Source of the DNA: Gloeophyllum trabeum ATCC 11539
Lineage: Eukaryota; Basidiomycota; Agaricomycetes; Gloeophyllales; Gloeophyllaceae
Direction of reading: 5' to 3'
Length of the DNA stretch: 64,000 nucleotides
Assembly (NCBI RefSeq): GCF_000344685.1
Contig: NW_006920417.1
Coordinates: 1,125,412-1,189,411, forward strand
A program made the position numbers and the translations under genes. The notes beneath the pieces were generated by a model, which was not told the origin of the DNA, searched no databases, and saw nothing but the letters and a program-made list of their open reading frames with translations. Below are positions 23,176 through 34,569 of the stretch, piece by piece. Position 1 is the first letter of the stretch, and each line of letters starts with the position of its first letter.

Positions 23176-25041
23176 ATCAGGGAGATGTTCCTGGCATGCC
23201 CGCCGGCGGGACATCGGTCTCTGCCCGCAGTGATATTGGGAGGTGGATAGCCACCCTTGACCGCATTCACCTGCGACTTAACCAGGTGGTATCTCCCAGT
23301 TGCCGTTCCACAGGTGCTGTGCTGCACTGCTGACTGACGATCCTTGCCTGCGGGTTATCGGTATGATTTGATGGCGCCGACATGCTCAGACGCTGTGGTG
23401 CCACACATTGACCGCATGTTCAGTGCTTTCACCGCTCGCCTGGCACCCTTTGTGGACGCAGCTTATTAGGCAATGGGTCCTGGATTGCTCATAAATGTCT
23501 TTGCAGATGTGGAAGGAAAGGCGGCTGGTTTCACACGAGAATATCAGCCTTCAAAAGCTGCACACCTTGCTTCCCAGGCTCAGCTATTACATATGGCCTT
23601 CACCTATTGCAAGGACTTGGATATGGGTCTAGGCCTGCTGGGAAACCTATGTAAGGCCATTGAGCTAATGGAGGAAGCAAGAGGGCTTATTGCAGAGAGC
23701 CATCCTGACTACTCAGAATATACAGCAACCCTTGCCATGTGGAATATTGAATTGGCCACTCTTGCAGCTGCTAGAGGATCATACTTTTGAAGATGCAGTT
23801 TCATGTGCTATAGAGTTCTTCAAGAGCTCTATTTCCTCCACTTCAATGTCTCCCCTCCACAAACTGGCAGCTGCAGCTGCTGTTGTTGAACTCACCCATT
23901 TCACTGCAGATTACTCACTTGCTTACAAGACATGTGCTGGGGCTATGGAGTTACTCCCACAAGCAATTCCATTCAGCACACATATCTCAGATTGGCATCA
24001 CCAGCTGCAAGTGATTTCACCCTTGTCCTTCAGCAGTGATGCTGCAACTATAGCTATCATCAAGCAAGAGTATGCAGTTGCATTGGAGTGGTTAGAACAG
24101 ACTCGATCCCTTGCATGGTCTCAAGTTCTGCAACTCCAGATGCCCTTAGATAACCTAGCTCAAGTTCATCCTGAGCTTGCAATCCAACTCTCAGAGACAG
24201 CTCACCAATTGGAAGTCATCATTCATATGAAAAACCCCTGCATGATAATGAAGGTCCCTCTGCTGAGCATGTTCTTCAAGCGTACCACAGCCTAGCCAAT
24301 AAATGGGAGCATCTTGTCACTCAAGTCAGGGAGATGCCTGGCTTTGGAAGATTTCTGTCACCAAGGACTCTCAGAACTTCTGGAAGCAGCAAAAAATGGG
24401 CATATTATCACCCTGAATTCAAATCCAGATCGATGTGATGCACATATCATATTGCCTGGTTCAACCAGAGTTGTCCATGTACCACTTTCAGAAATCTCCT
24501 CTGATGAAGTGGAGAGTCTGAGGTCACACATGGAGAGCCTTCTGTCACACAATGGCCATACTATATCTGGAAGTTGGGAGATAGCAGAAGAGTCCAACAA
24601 GGAAGACACACAAATAGGTGGGGCACAGCCTTCTATGACTTGATCCTTGAGAGACTTCATGCACCACAACATGCTTGCAGCTGATACGCATCCAAGACAT
24701 TACAAGCCTGCTATTCCAACTGCTCAGTGGATTGATGAACAACTAGTACTGGAGGATATCCTTGCAACCCTCTGGTGCAAGGTGGTGAAACCAGTCTTTG
24801 ATGCCTTATCTCTGATGGTGAGCATTGCATGTTATTTCAGGATCTTCTGCTCACAATAGTGTTTATTGATCGCCTGCTTACAATGATACCCTGCCACATA
24901 TCTTCTGGTGCCCAACTGGGTCATTCATGTTACTGCCAATCCATGCTGCAGGAAGATACAACATAAGTGAACATGGGCACAAGCTCTCTGATTTTTGCAT
25001 TCCATCCTATACACCTACAATTGGTGCACTTCTGCCACAGT

Positions 25042-25727
25042 CTGTCGGAAATTCCGAAAAAACCTTATCGGACGTTGTAAGAACTTATCAGGTCCAATAA
25101 GGCCATCAGGTCGTTAATACCCATATTAGGTTCGAAAATATGGAATAACGCGCTACCAGCCTGATGGAGCCTGATCAGCCTGACGCTACCTGATCAGGTC
25201 TTATGGAACCTTATAGGGTTTTCCATGAATAATAATAAAAATCTCACTTCGCTTCTGCCTTCATTGTTCCCCCCCACTCAGCTGATTTTGTAGTCTCTCT
25301 TGATCCAATTAACATCTTAGGGAACCTGAGTGCACTGGTCAGGTTCGAACACAGGGCCGCCAAGTCGACAGAGAATTAGGTCGCGCGAGTTAACTACTAT
25401 ACTAAATGTGCATTACTATGTGGGAAACAAATCGTGCTATATACCATCATCTGGTTCCTTCTGTGTGTATGGGGCATATGCAACACCACTTCATTATTAT
25501 AATCCCGCAGTACGAGGGCATTGTGGTAATGCACTGAATTCACAGTTGCATAGTACTTACTTACTTTAAGCGCAAGGTACTAAAAACATGTATACGAGAC
25601 CGGAAACACTGTCACATCTTATCGGGCCTGATAAGTCCTGACCAGGATAGAAACCAAACCCTATCAGGCATTATAAGACCATCAGGCTTTGTCAGACCTG
25701 ATATGGGTTTTTGGATTTTTCCGACAG
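25042..25727. mobile_element. TIR element (686 bp) inside the CHAT pseudogene
   Basis: Left end CTGTCGGAAATTCCGAAAAA; right end, reverse-complemented, CTGTCGGAAAAATCCAAAAA. Subterminal TATCAGG/CCTGATA words are repeated many times in both orientations (25080-25220 and 25620-25710), a typical transposase-binding arrangement. No ORF of note. It interrupts the gene after TIGALLPQ. Confidence 0.75.
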
Positions 25728-26074
25728 GAGCAAATGCACAAGATGCTGGGTGTTGGTGTACCAAGACACTTCCATGGGGCCTAATGCTACAGCAGACAAT
25801 GACAATGTCAAGGCAGCCTTGTGTAGCCACACTTGAGTCCACTTTGCTTGCCATGGAGTTCAGAACATGCAGAATCCTCTGTCAAGTGCACTTATTTTAT
25901 CCAATGCAGAGCACCTCAAACTATCTGATATCATCCAAACTTCTCAAGTTCCTAGAGGGCTTGCTTCTCTATCTGCATGCCAGACTGCAAAGGGAACAAG
26001 AGATTTGGGATATGAAGCAATCCACTTGGCAGCAGGCATGCAATTAGCTGGGTATCAATCTGTCATTGCAACAA

Positions 26075-26135
26075 TGTGGTCCATCAGTGATGTGCCGGTC
26101 GACGACTAGTCGACCGGCACATCACTGTGGTCCAT
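26075..26135. repeat. Palindromic micro-insertion with 10 bp duplication
   Basis: TGTGGTCCAT occurs at 26075-26084 and again at 26126-26135. Between them are 41 bp that form a hairpin: GTGATGTGCCGGTCGAC (26087-26103), a 5 nt loop GACTA, then the exact reverse complement (26109-26125). It duplicates the MWSI codons of the CHAT domain, so the empty site can be read directly. Confidence 0.85.
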
Positions 26136-26562
26136 TCAAGACTCAGATGTTGCGGCTGATGTATACAAGGAACTTTTCTCATATCCCAAGCCTGATCACA
26201 CTCAATCTGCAAGAGCACTGCACAATGCAGTGGGAAATCTACGGAAGAAATACATTGGAAAATCATACTTGTCTTGGGTGCCTTTCATATCATCTTGTGT
26301 GCTCTTTGTATTGTAGATGTACTTATCAGCACACTTAGACCAGTCTCCTGAATCAGCAGTTAATGTGGTCAGTCTGCTCTGAGGATGTAAACTGCTTTGA
26401 GGCAGATGATCCTCAAACAAGGTCCCTCGAGGTACATTATCTCAAAACACATGAGCATGAGAAGCCGGTGGTGTCATAAACTTAGAATCCAAGTCCTTTC
26501 TTGAATAATCATGTGGAGTCAAACGCTCAGCACATGGTAGTCACAATTATGGTTTATCAACT

Positions 26563-28803
26563 TCAACTTCCCCCTACACTTTCCATGGTCTGATGAAATA
26601 TCAGCGGCACATATCAGACCTTGAGTCAAGAACACTTACAAAGGCTGACGCGGTCGGCCCATCTAATATAGATAACTCCTCTTGTGTGAAAGGTAAGCTC
26701 GGGACCACCAAAGTCCGCAGAGGCACAAGCAAGAAAATCAACACGGGGAATCCAATAGCAGCTACATGATGTGGTTGATACGCGAGCACGCGGGATCCAA
26801 CAAATGGGCACGCACCAATAGTCTGAGTAATCGCAAACGTAGCCCCGAACCCAAACAGCTGCACGGCCAGGAACATCACGATCCGACTCTTCCTCACGCG
26901 ATTCAGCGGCTCGCTCTTCGATATCAACTTCCTATCCCGAAACAGAAAAAGTATCTTTTGCGTGATCCCGTTCCCGATGAGGGCGTCAAGGCCCATGTAC
27001 CAGCTGTATCCGTCTATCAATCACGGAATGCGAGATTGATTCGAAGGAGCTCTCACAACAATCCCGCGAGCACCCCCCTCGGGATCAAGCCCAGGACATG
27101 CAAGAACGGCCCGCTCAACAGCACCAAGCACAAGCTCCCCTGCGCGAGATTCGACACGCGCTGCTCGACGACGCCCACGGGCACCTCGTGCACCAGGGGC
27201 GACGGATCCGGCTCGGGCTCGCCCTCCACTTCCGCGTCGTTGTCCCCGTCGCGACTGGGCGTGCGCGTGCGGTCCGGGTCCGGGTCCGGCTCTCGCTCTC
27301 GCTCTTCAGGGTCGTCTTTTGATTTGAACGGGCGGCCCATGACGAGGAGCGAGGTGGTGTGGATTGGGGCCTGCGGGATCAGACCGTTCGGCGCGGGAAT
27401 GCCGAGGAGACCTGCGATGAAGGTGGTGATGCCGAGCAAGAAGAAGTCATAGTGGAAGCCAGGTGGCTTCCTGAGCGGGAACTGAGAGCCTTGGGCAATG
27501 AGGGACTATCGAAATCCAAGCCGATGAGCGACCTTGAACAATGCTATGGGCGTAGTGGAAGACTCACCGAGACATTATGATCGAAAAAGAACAACACCCA
27601 CAGGACCACGCCGAACGGCAACGCGATGCCCACCCACTTGCCCTCCAAATCCCAGAAGCGCACCAGCCACTCTCTCCCACCCGCGGGGGTGAACGCGCCG
27701 CCGGTGAGAAGCGTCTCGGGGTTCGCGCGGTTGAACCGCCCCCAGTACGCCATCCCGCTCGCCGCGACAAGGCTGATCGGCATCCCGTAGTCGGCGAAGA
27801 ACCGCCGGACGTGCCGGTGGAAGAGACTCGTCCGCGAGAGCGCTTGGAACAGGAACGAGGCTGTGAGCATGAGCAGCGCGAGGATGATCGAGGTAAGGTA
27901 CGACTCAGGCGAGGAAGAGGAGAATTGGCGGGTGATCACTTGAATACCGTATTGCAGGTACACCCAGGCAACGTAGAAACCGAATGTGTCGCACGAGAAG
28001 AGGGTAACGTATTTCAGGAAGTTGCAGACTATACGGCTGGTTAGTGCGGGGAAAGCGCACAAGTGGGCGTTTTGCCTACAATTAAGCGCTGCTGTGATCC
28101 AGTGCAGGATGGCTCCCCATAGGTAGACCCAGCCCACGAAGTGGAGGTAGTTGGGGGGATTGGACCCGCGCTGGGTGATATCGTAGATGGTCTGGTTGAG
28201 CACCGTAATCGGTCCTGCGTTCATGATCAGCATCCGCAGATAGCTCTCATCGACTCTGCTGAGCTGGCTGAAGCTGCACACCAGTTACGCCTGCTATGCA
28301 GAGCGGTTGGGCTCCGAAGATGGAGAAGATGAACGCTGCCATGAACGAGGACAGCAGGACCTCGGCCACGCCGTATTGGTTCGTGCGCTCTATGAGGTCT
28401 AGAGAGAAGGCGATGCCGGGGAGGACGCTGACCATGAGAAGTTACTAGATAATTCAGCTTGCCATTGTCGGGAAACTCACTTCGCGAAGAATATCAGGAC
28501 TATAGACGGTATAACACGATAATTGTAGGCATCCTTCCAGTCACTCCAGTACCAGGGCAGGCGTGCTCTGACGTCCTGTAGTATACCGGAGCCAATTCCA
28601 AACAGAAACGGCGACCGTCCGGGAGTAGATGTGAACGTCGATGGTGCAGCAGAAGACACAACATTTCCTTGGTTAGACTTCTCGTTTACAGGCTGGGCAG
28701 CACTGCGGTCAAGGCTGTACGAGCGCAGTAATTTGTGAGACCCCTCTCTATCAGATGGCGACGCTGGTGCTTGTCTATTCCTCGTCAAGATGTCGTTAGA
28801 CAT
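26563..28803 (-). CDS. HCO3-/borate family anion transporter (Bor1-like)
   Basis: Eight exons on the minus strand: 28803-28481, 28427-28282, 28214-28080, 28028-27568, 27505-27057, 27003-26816, 26761-26640 and 26589-26563. About 616 residues. SLC4/BOR-type transporters move bicarbonate or borate across the plasma membrane or vacuole. Family signatures: FANVLPGIAFSLDL, QPLCIAGVTGPITVLNQTIY, VTLFSCDTFGFYVAWVYLQY, LFFFDHNVSSLIAQGSQFPL, then GIPAPNGLIPQAPIHTTSL and the C-terminal EELSILDGPTASAFTMESVG. About 12 hydrophobic segments fit the fold. A charged insert rich in Glu/Asp-Pro pairs (PDPDPDRTRTPSRD) follows the PIHT motif and is probably a cytoplasmic loop. The last exon is only 27 nt; it is required to give the conserved end. 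It diverges from the Rrp6 gene with 219 bp between the two ATGs. Confidence 0.92.
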
Positions 28804-29022
28804 GGTGCAAGTCGTAACAGGCTACCATCAGAACATGAGAGACGGAATAATCTGGGGAGCGGTGCGTAGAAGACATCGGCAAATTGAAAGCGAGTCTCCC
28901 ATTGGACCCACAACCTCCCACAACTGCTATTTGCGCTGCCACACACGTGCTTTCTTACATTTTATTTCTTTGTGGCACTTTCTAGCACTCCCTGTCTGTG
29001 CAACTGGGCTGGGCTGGCAGAG
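28804..29022. promoter_or_regulatory. Bidirectional promoter region (transporter / Rrp6)
   Basis: 219 bp separate the divergent start codons, so both genes must share this interval for promoter and 5' UTR. No TATA box stands out. Confidence 0.5.
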
Positions 29023-32000
29023 ATGGCGTCGACATCAAAAGCTACTCTATCTTCATCGGCTTTCGACGAATACAATCTACAACTGCAGGCAACGGCGCTG
29101 AAAGCTACGAAACTCGCCGCCGCACTCCCGTCCGACGTCTCTTTCCACCGATCCATAGACTCAGAGTTTGCAAACGACTTGGATATCTGCTCGGCAAAAG
29201 TACTATCTCTCACCAATGCCCTGCTCAATATGGCCTCATATGGGGAGAGCTCAAAAGCTGGGGGATCACGGGGGAAGGGCAAGCTAAAGTTGGAGAGCCA
29301 GGACGATGTGGTGGACAGCTTCGACTCGCTAGTGGTGGACGCTATGGACCACCTGCTTGAACGTGCTGTAAGATACCATGTAAGTTACCGAGAATAATAA
29401 AATGATCGAATATACATGTAGGACATGAGCCTGGACCAATATTTGGGTCGTATCAAAGCGCCAGCTATTGCAGTGAACGCTCCCAAGCCTACAGCCCAGA
29501 AGGTACAGACACACGGAGTAACTTTCTGGATTGTCCTAACATATGTAACCCTTCAGAAACCGAATGCGCCTCGTGGACGGCTTGACCCCACATTACAGCA
29601 CGCGTCGCACCTCCCTAAGCCGCAGCTGAAGTTCAGACCGCCACCGTCAAATGTCAACGGAGATGTTTGGCGTCCCCGGCTGAAGCACAAGTACAACGCG
29701 CAAGTTCCCCTTGGCTACGTGTTCCGCGACGAGTCCGAGCCCGACGCCGCGCCCTCCCTGCACCCCTACCACTATGAAATCACCCACCTCTCCTATCCAC
29801 CCCATGAGCTCACCCCTACCGAATCACCGGTGCCCCCTTCGTCGTTCGATGATACCCCATTCACCTACGTGTCTACCGCGGAACAGTTCCAGGCCATGCT
29901 GGCGAAGCTCTCGGATAGACGGAAGGTAAAAGAGATTGCAGTGGACTTGGAGTATCATAACTACAGGAGCTTTGCTGGGTTCGTGTGTCTGATGCAGATC
30001 AGCACGCGGGAGGAAGACTTTGTGGTGGACTGCCTCGAGCCCAGTATAAGAGAAGAGATGGAGTCGCTGAATGAAGTCTTCACCGATGCGCAGGTAGTCA
30101 AAGTGAGTATGTTTCCCGCTACATTATACCAGTAACCGATTGCGGTACCCCTAGGTATTCCACGGCGCCGAAAGCGACATTATCTGGCTCCAGCAGAACT
30201 TCAACGTCTACGTCGTCAACCTCTTCGACACCTTCCACGCGTCGAAGGTACTAGGTACGCAGCGTCTCCTCTATTCACCTGCCCTGACCTGACATACCTT
30301 GCAGACTTCCCGCGGCATGGTCTTGCCAGCCTGCTCGAGATGTACTGTGACTTCATCCCGGACAAGCGGTATCAGCTCGCGGACTGGCGCATCCGCCCGC
30401 TCCCGCAGGAGATGCTCGCTTATGCGCGCTCAGACACGCACTACCTGCTCTTCATCTACGACAACCTGCGCAACGCGCTCCTCGACCGCTCGCAGTCTGC
30501 TGCAAATTCTCGGGCGCCGTCTCCCTCTGGCTCCCCGCCGCCTGCGAGAGACGCGTTCCTGCGCGAGGTGCTGCGCCGCTCGGAGGAGACGTCCCTGAGA
30601 TTGTACGAGAGCGAGGTGTACGACCAGGAAGAGGGGAGCGGGCCGGGCGGGTGGGACACGCTCGCGCGGAAGTGGAACAAGGTCGGCTTGAGCAGGGACG
30701 CCTGGATAAGCAGCAGCGACGGCCTCGGGAGCAGCGTTGAGCGGATGAAGAGGGGGGTGTACAGGTTTGTGCATGGCTGGCGGGACCGCGTGGCGCGGGA
30801 GGAGGATGAGAGTACGAGGTGTGCTTGCAATTCATTCCCAGGCACGACTCTCGAATGTGATTAACGCAATGCGGCCTTCAGATATGTCCTTCCGAATCAC
30901 TATATCTTTCAGCTCGCGGAGAAGCCCCCGGCGGATATGGCGGCTCTCTTGGGCTCCTTCCAGCCTGTCCCGCCGGTAATTCGGCGGAGAGCGAAGGAAC
31001 TTTTGGACGGTATCAAGGAAGTCGTGAAGGAGGCGCTCGGCACGTCAGCCGCGAAACCTGCAGCAGTAGTCACAGCAGATGAGTCTGGGGCCACTGCAAG
31101 TGCGAAACGTGACGAGGACGATAAGATGGTAGGCATCGAGGAAACCACTGCTCCTGAACCCTCACAAGCTGGGCCCTCCAGGCTATGGTCAACAAGTAAG
31201 CAGGGTTATCTTCTTCGTTGCTCTTATGCTGACGATAATACAGCTCCCACCTCGAGCGTCAATAAAGCGGCGTCGTCTTCGTTGTTTGGCACAGCTTCAG
31301 CACCGTCTATGGTTGTATCTGCTCGGTATGCGGCTGCTCGGAGCTCCTTGTTTGGCACAAACAATAGTACACCAGCAGTAAGCATTTCCAGATGCCAAAG
31401 GCGCGAATTTCAATAACGCATCCGCTTCTCAGTCTAACACTGGACCTGCTGCCTTACGTGATCGGTTCCTCGAAGTCGTATCTCGCATCCACAGCACGCT
31501 ATCGATAGCACCTTCCGTACCCACCGTGAGTTCCGGCTACGCAATCTTTTAAAGAGGTTCATCACACTCACCGTTTCATCCAGACCTTGGTGAATGATGA
31601 TAAGCAAGAGGTGTCCGACCCTGCCCCAGCGGCAGCCTCAGAACCTACACCTTCAGTCACAGGCCAGCCAGCGGAGATACCATTCGTCCCACCCTCGCAA
31701 TGCCAATCCAAACCATCCACAGGGATTGAAGACGACACAATCGTCGTGGTGGGACAAGCGCGGCAGAAGAAACGCAAGCGGTCGGACAAGCCGAAGAAGG
31801 AGAAGGCCAAGGCTGCGGAGGGCGAGGCGGACGCTGAGGTGGAGCCCTTCGATTATTCCACGGTGTCGAATATCTTGGACGACGCGCCTGAGCCTGAGCC
31901 TGATGTGAGGGAGCCGGCAGGGAAGAAAAAGAGGAAGCAAAAAGGTTGGTATTTTTGCATTGTGCTCTGCGAAAGAGCTAATGCGTACTCGGTCAGGTGA

Positions 32001-32088
32001 ACCAGCGTATACGTATGGGAATTTCCCTGCGCCTCCAAGAGCCCATCGGGAAGTGAAGAACGGAAATCAGTCCCTGACATTCAAGTAG
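29023..32088 (+). CDS. rrp6: Nuclear exosome 3'-5' exoribonuclease Rrp6 (EXOSC10)
   Basis: Ten exons: 29023-29379, 29422-29502, 29557-30102, 30155-30254, 30305-30818, 30882-31195, 31244-31377, 31433-31525, 31584-31944 and 31997-32088. All phases join, about 863 residues. Rrp6 trims and degrades nuclear RNA with the exosome. Order of parts: PMC2NT-like N-terminus ([14 protein letters not shown]), DEDDy exonuclease motifs ExoI ([16 protein letters not shown]), ExoII ([13 protein letters not shown]) and ExoIII ([15 protein letters not shown]), the HRDC region (from [12 protein letters not shown]), then a Lys-rich disordered tail with [13 protein letters not shown], a probable nuclear localisation signal, ending SLTFK. 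All four acidic residues and the Tyr of DEDDy are present. It converges tail to tail on the Iwr1 gene, 243 bp apart. Confidence 0.95.
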
Positions 32089-32331
32089 ACGGGGCAATAC
32101 ATATTCATCTTCACTGGCAGTGATATAGGACAACATCTGTAACCAGATACTCTTATTATACGATGAGGCTGCATGCAGGCGACTTGCGATCTTGCCATGA
32201 ATACCGCATGCATTATTGAAACCTGCCCTTTATAATACAGAAACTAAGGTGTATATGCTACAGATCGTTCATATGCCATGATATCTAAAAAAATGCATGA
32301 ATCTCGTGCGTCGCGACTCTCAGAAATATCG

Positions 32332-33717
32332 TCATCTCCATTCATGGTCACCTTCGTCCGCGTCGTCGTAGTCGGAATAGACGTCTGAATTCGCCTCGTG
32401 GAACATATCTAACGGAGTCTCAGATCCGTTCGCTAGGATGACATTGCCAACGGATTTTAACTTACCGCTGCCGTCTGATGCAGACTCTTCTTCGTCTGGA
32501 TAGTCGTTCTTGTAGTAGTCCTCTGCTATAGTCAAAATGAGTAGGCGTTGAGCTCGGTGAACCGGAACTGCAGCGAGCTTACCGTTCGAATCCTCATCGT
32601 CCTCGTCCTCGGGCTCAGCGTCGGAGTCCGACTCATTAGGGTCGTTCAACGAGGGTGGCAGACCAATTCTGTTCCATAGCAGGTCAGACGTGTATCACCA
32701 GCGATCATCTCCCGCAACATACAGAGTCCCGTAATTCGCAATCTTGTTCCACTCGTTCTGCGTGATCGCACGCCGGTAGAAGACGTCCCACACGTAATCG
32801 CCGTCCTCCTGATGGTCCGCCGACGCTGAGCGGGCGAGAGTACCGCCGCTGGCGCTAGCGGGTACTGCACCGGGGGCACTAGTTGCCGATGCCTCTGCGT
32901 TATGATCGGCTAGGGATATCTCGTGGACTTCACTCAGAGATCATCCCATGCGCGTGTGAGATACTGTACGGTAGGGGTCAACGGTTAGTGCGAACAACAC
33001 ACCTTTGAGGTAATCTTGCAACATGGGCAGGAAATTGTCCATCTCCGAGTCTGCAGCTACGATGGAGGGCTCGGAAGGTACCGCGTCCAATAGCGTAAAA
33101 TTGGGCGTCGCATTCCGGAGCTCCTTGTGCGGGATCACTCGCGGTCTTCGGAGGATACATCAATGCAAGAGAACACAGACGACGTGGCTAGAGGACGTAC
33201 GGAGCAGTCGGGTATGCGAGCTTCGGTTCTTCCTTGGGTAGATCCTTCTGCACAATCGTGTACCGAGGGTTGGTGCTCTGCTGCCGCGAGATCTGGCCAG
33301 GCGGTGTGGCAAGAGCAGGTGGCGCGGGACGTTCGTCCACTGGCAGTTGGGCAAGGGCGGTTATGCGGTCCTGATTACAATCGAATGTTTATATCAGCAG
33401 TCACAAGAGTTCACAGCGCTTACTTGCAATGCTTTCTGCCGCTGCTGGTCCTCCCATGCGTTCCCCTCGACGGTCTCGGCGAACTGAAACAGGTCAACAC
33501 CGGCTCGGGATTTCTTGCGGCGGTTTTTTGATTCCACCACTGAAAACAGAGTGAGTAAGAATAAAACCAATCCATTCCGTAAACTGGACTTGAAGGAGCT
33601 GAATGTATAGGAACTTCAGCACCTACCGAGAGCGTCCAGCGGTTCCTCATTCCGTTTGCGCTTGATGCGAAGGATGGTATAAGACGGAGATTCCGTCATT
33701 TCAGAGTCGATATCCAT
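32332..33717 (-). CDS. iwr1: Iwr1-type RNA polymerase II nuclear import factor
   Basis: Eight exons on the minus strand: 33717-33627, 33539-33424, 33370-33201, 33145-33003, 32909-32723, 32668-32583, 32525-32466 and 32408-32332. About 309 residues. Iwr1 binds assembled Pol II in the cytoplasm and carries it into the nucleus. Evidence: the N-terminal YTILRIKRKRNEEPLDAL motif with its basic patch, GDYVWDVFYRR (the DYVYDVYYR-type motif), GTLIGLPPSL, and the hallmark acidic DYYKNDYPDEE followed by an Asp/Glu-rich tail ending DHEWR. The last intron (32409-32465) is optional because the frame is open through it; I include it because splicing gives the more typical SDGSDMFHE. The 93 nt intron at 32910-33002 is the longest here. 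Family identity rests on the motifs, not on a search. Confidence 0.88.
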
Positions 33718-34569
33718 TGCTAATTGTTCTTCTCTTCAGATTCAATCAGTTCTCGGGGCCCGTTTTAACTGCAAAGTCGACTTCAGTCGAAGAGCCTGGC
33801 GTGGTGGTGGCAGACTGAGACGCGACTGGCCACGTGATGGCTACATCTGAATCAACGCCACAGTTCCATTCGCGCGATCCATAGTCTGCAGACTCAAGAG
33901 ATTCATGCCTCCTCAGGCTCCTGAGGCCTGCACGGTTCCTTTTCTCGACGCTTTCGCAGTATGTATGCTAGCTTGAAATATGATTCCAGTGCGCCGTCAA
34001 GCCGAACGTTTCTAGTTCGCTGAAGATTGCGTATCCGATCCCGGCTGGAAGACTGACTGGTGCAGCTGCAGGTGCCATTAGCGCCGCAGTACCCGCTCAC
34101 AGTCCGGAAACAAGATCAGTATACTTCGTGCGTCATGTAAGTGTATATCTTCGCAACTCTGGGTTTCCTCTCTACTCGGAAAAGATCAAGCGGGTAGGTA
34201 ACATCGTTATTGACTGTCGAATATTGTCCTGAACGTCATGTGAGGTGTACAGTTCAGCATGAGAGTTCTAGACCCTCCCTATAAGATGGGCCCGTCCGCA
34301 AATGGCGCAGAATACGTACTCGACAATGACCTTGCGCCATCAAACAACTACAGGCTTTCTTCCCAATTCCTTCCGAGACTTCCTCGCTCTCAGCGCGCTC
34401 CCTTTCTCTCGCACCCTCCCGCAGCTCCTCACGCTCAAGCTGCGCGACCGACAGGGACTCAAGACGAAGTCACCCGATATCATTGGAGATTGTGGTAAAC
34501 CTCTTCAAAGCTAAAGCGTGTACGCTACCACAACCACTTCATTGACGCTAAGCGGACTCGCAGACGGTG
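33718..34569. other. Intergenic; no supported gene
   Basis: A minus-strand frame at 34100-33903 looks Cys-rich at first but begins with GTG and has no family match. Plus-strand frames at 34259-34514 overlap each other and resemble nothing I know. Confidence 0.4.

Larger units (their letters stand above)
23473..26316 (+). pseudogene. CHAT-domain protein pseudogene
   Basis: Pieces of a repeat-plus-CHAT protein read in different frames: 23473-23790 (helical, HLASQAQLLHMAFTYCKDLD), 23690-24295 (helical, SLAYKTCAGAMELLPQAI and AVALEWLEQTRSLAWSQVL), 24314-24643 and then the CHAT domain. The CHAT catalytic motifs are both legible: VHFACHG (His) near 25845 and SLSACQTAKG (Cys) near 25975, followed by IHLAAGMQLAGYQSVIATMW. 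CHAT domains are caspase-like proteases, and in agaricomycetes such genes are strongly expanded. Here the frame shifts several times, a stop precedes HFACHG, a 686 bp TIR element and a palindromic 51 bp insertion interrupt the domain, and the end is SYLSWVPFISS. It is dead as a protein, though the catalytic codons survive. Confidence 0.82.

Noticed and set aside
25330..25420. GGTTCGAAC box resembling a tRNA B box or SINE head
   Set aside because: No matching A box or cloverleaf on either strand; it lies inside the 686 bp TIR element.
26766..27452. Plus-strand 228-codon ORF
   Set aside because: Antisense to well-supported exons 5 and 6 of the bicarbonate/borate transporter.
33903..34100. Small Cys-rich minus-strand ORF that could suggest a metallothionein
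   Set aside because: The frame begins with GTG, the Cys spacing stops after the first 14 residues and the rest is basic and ordinary; no family match.
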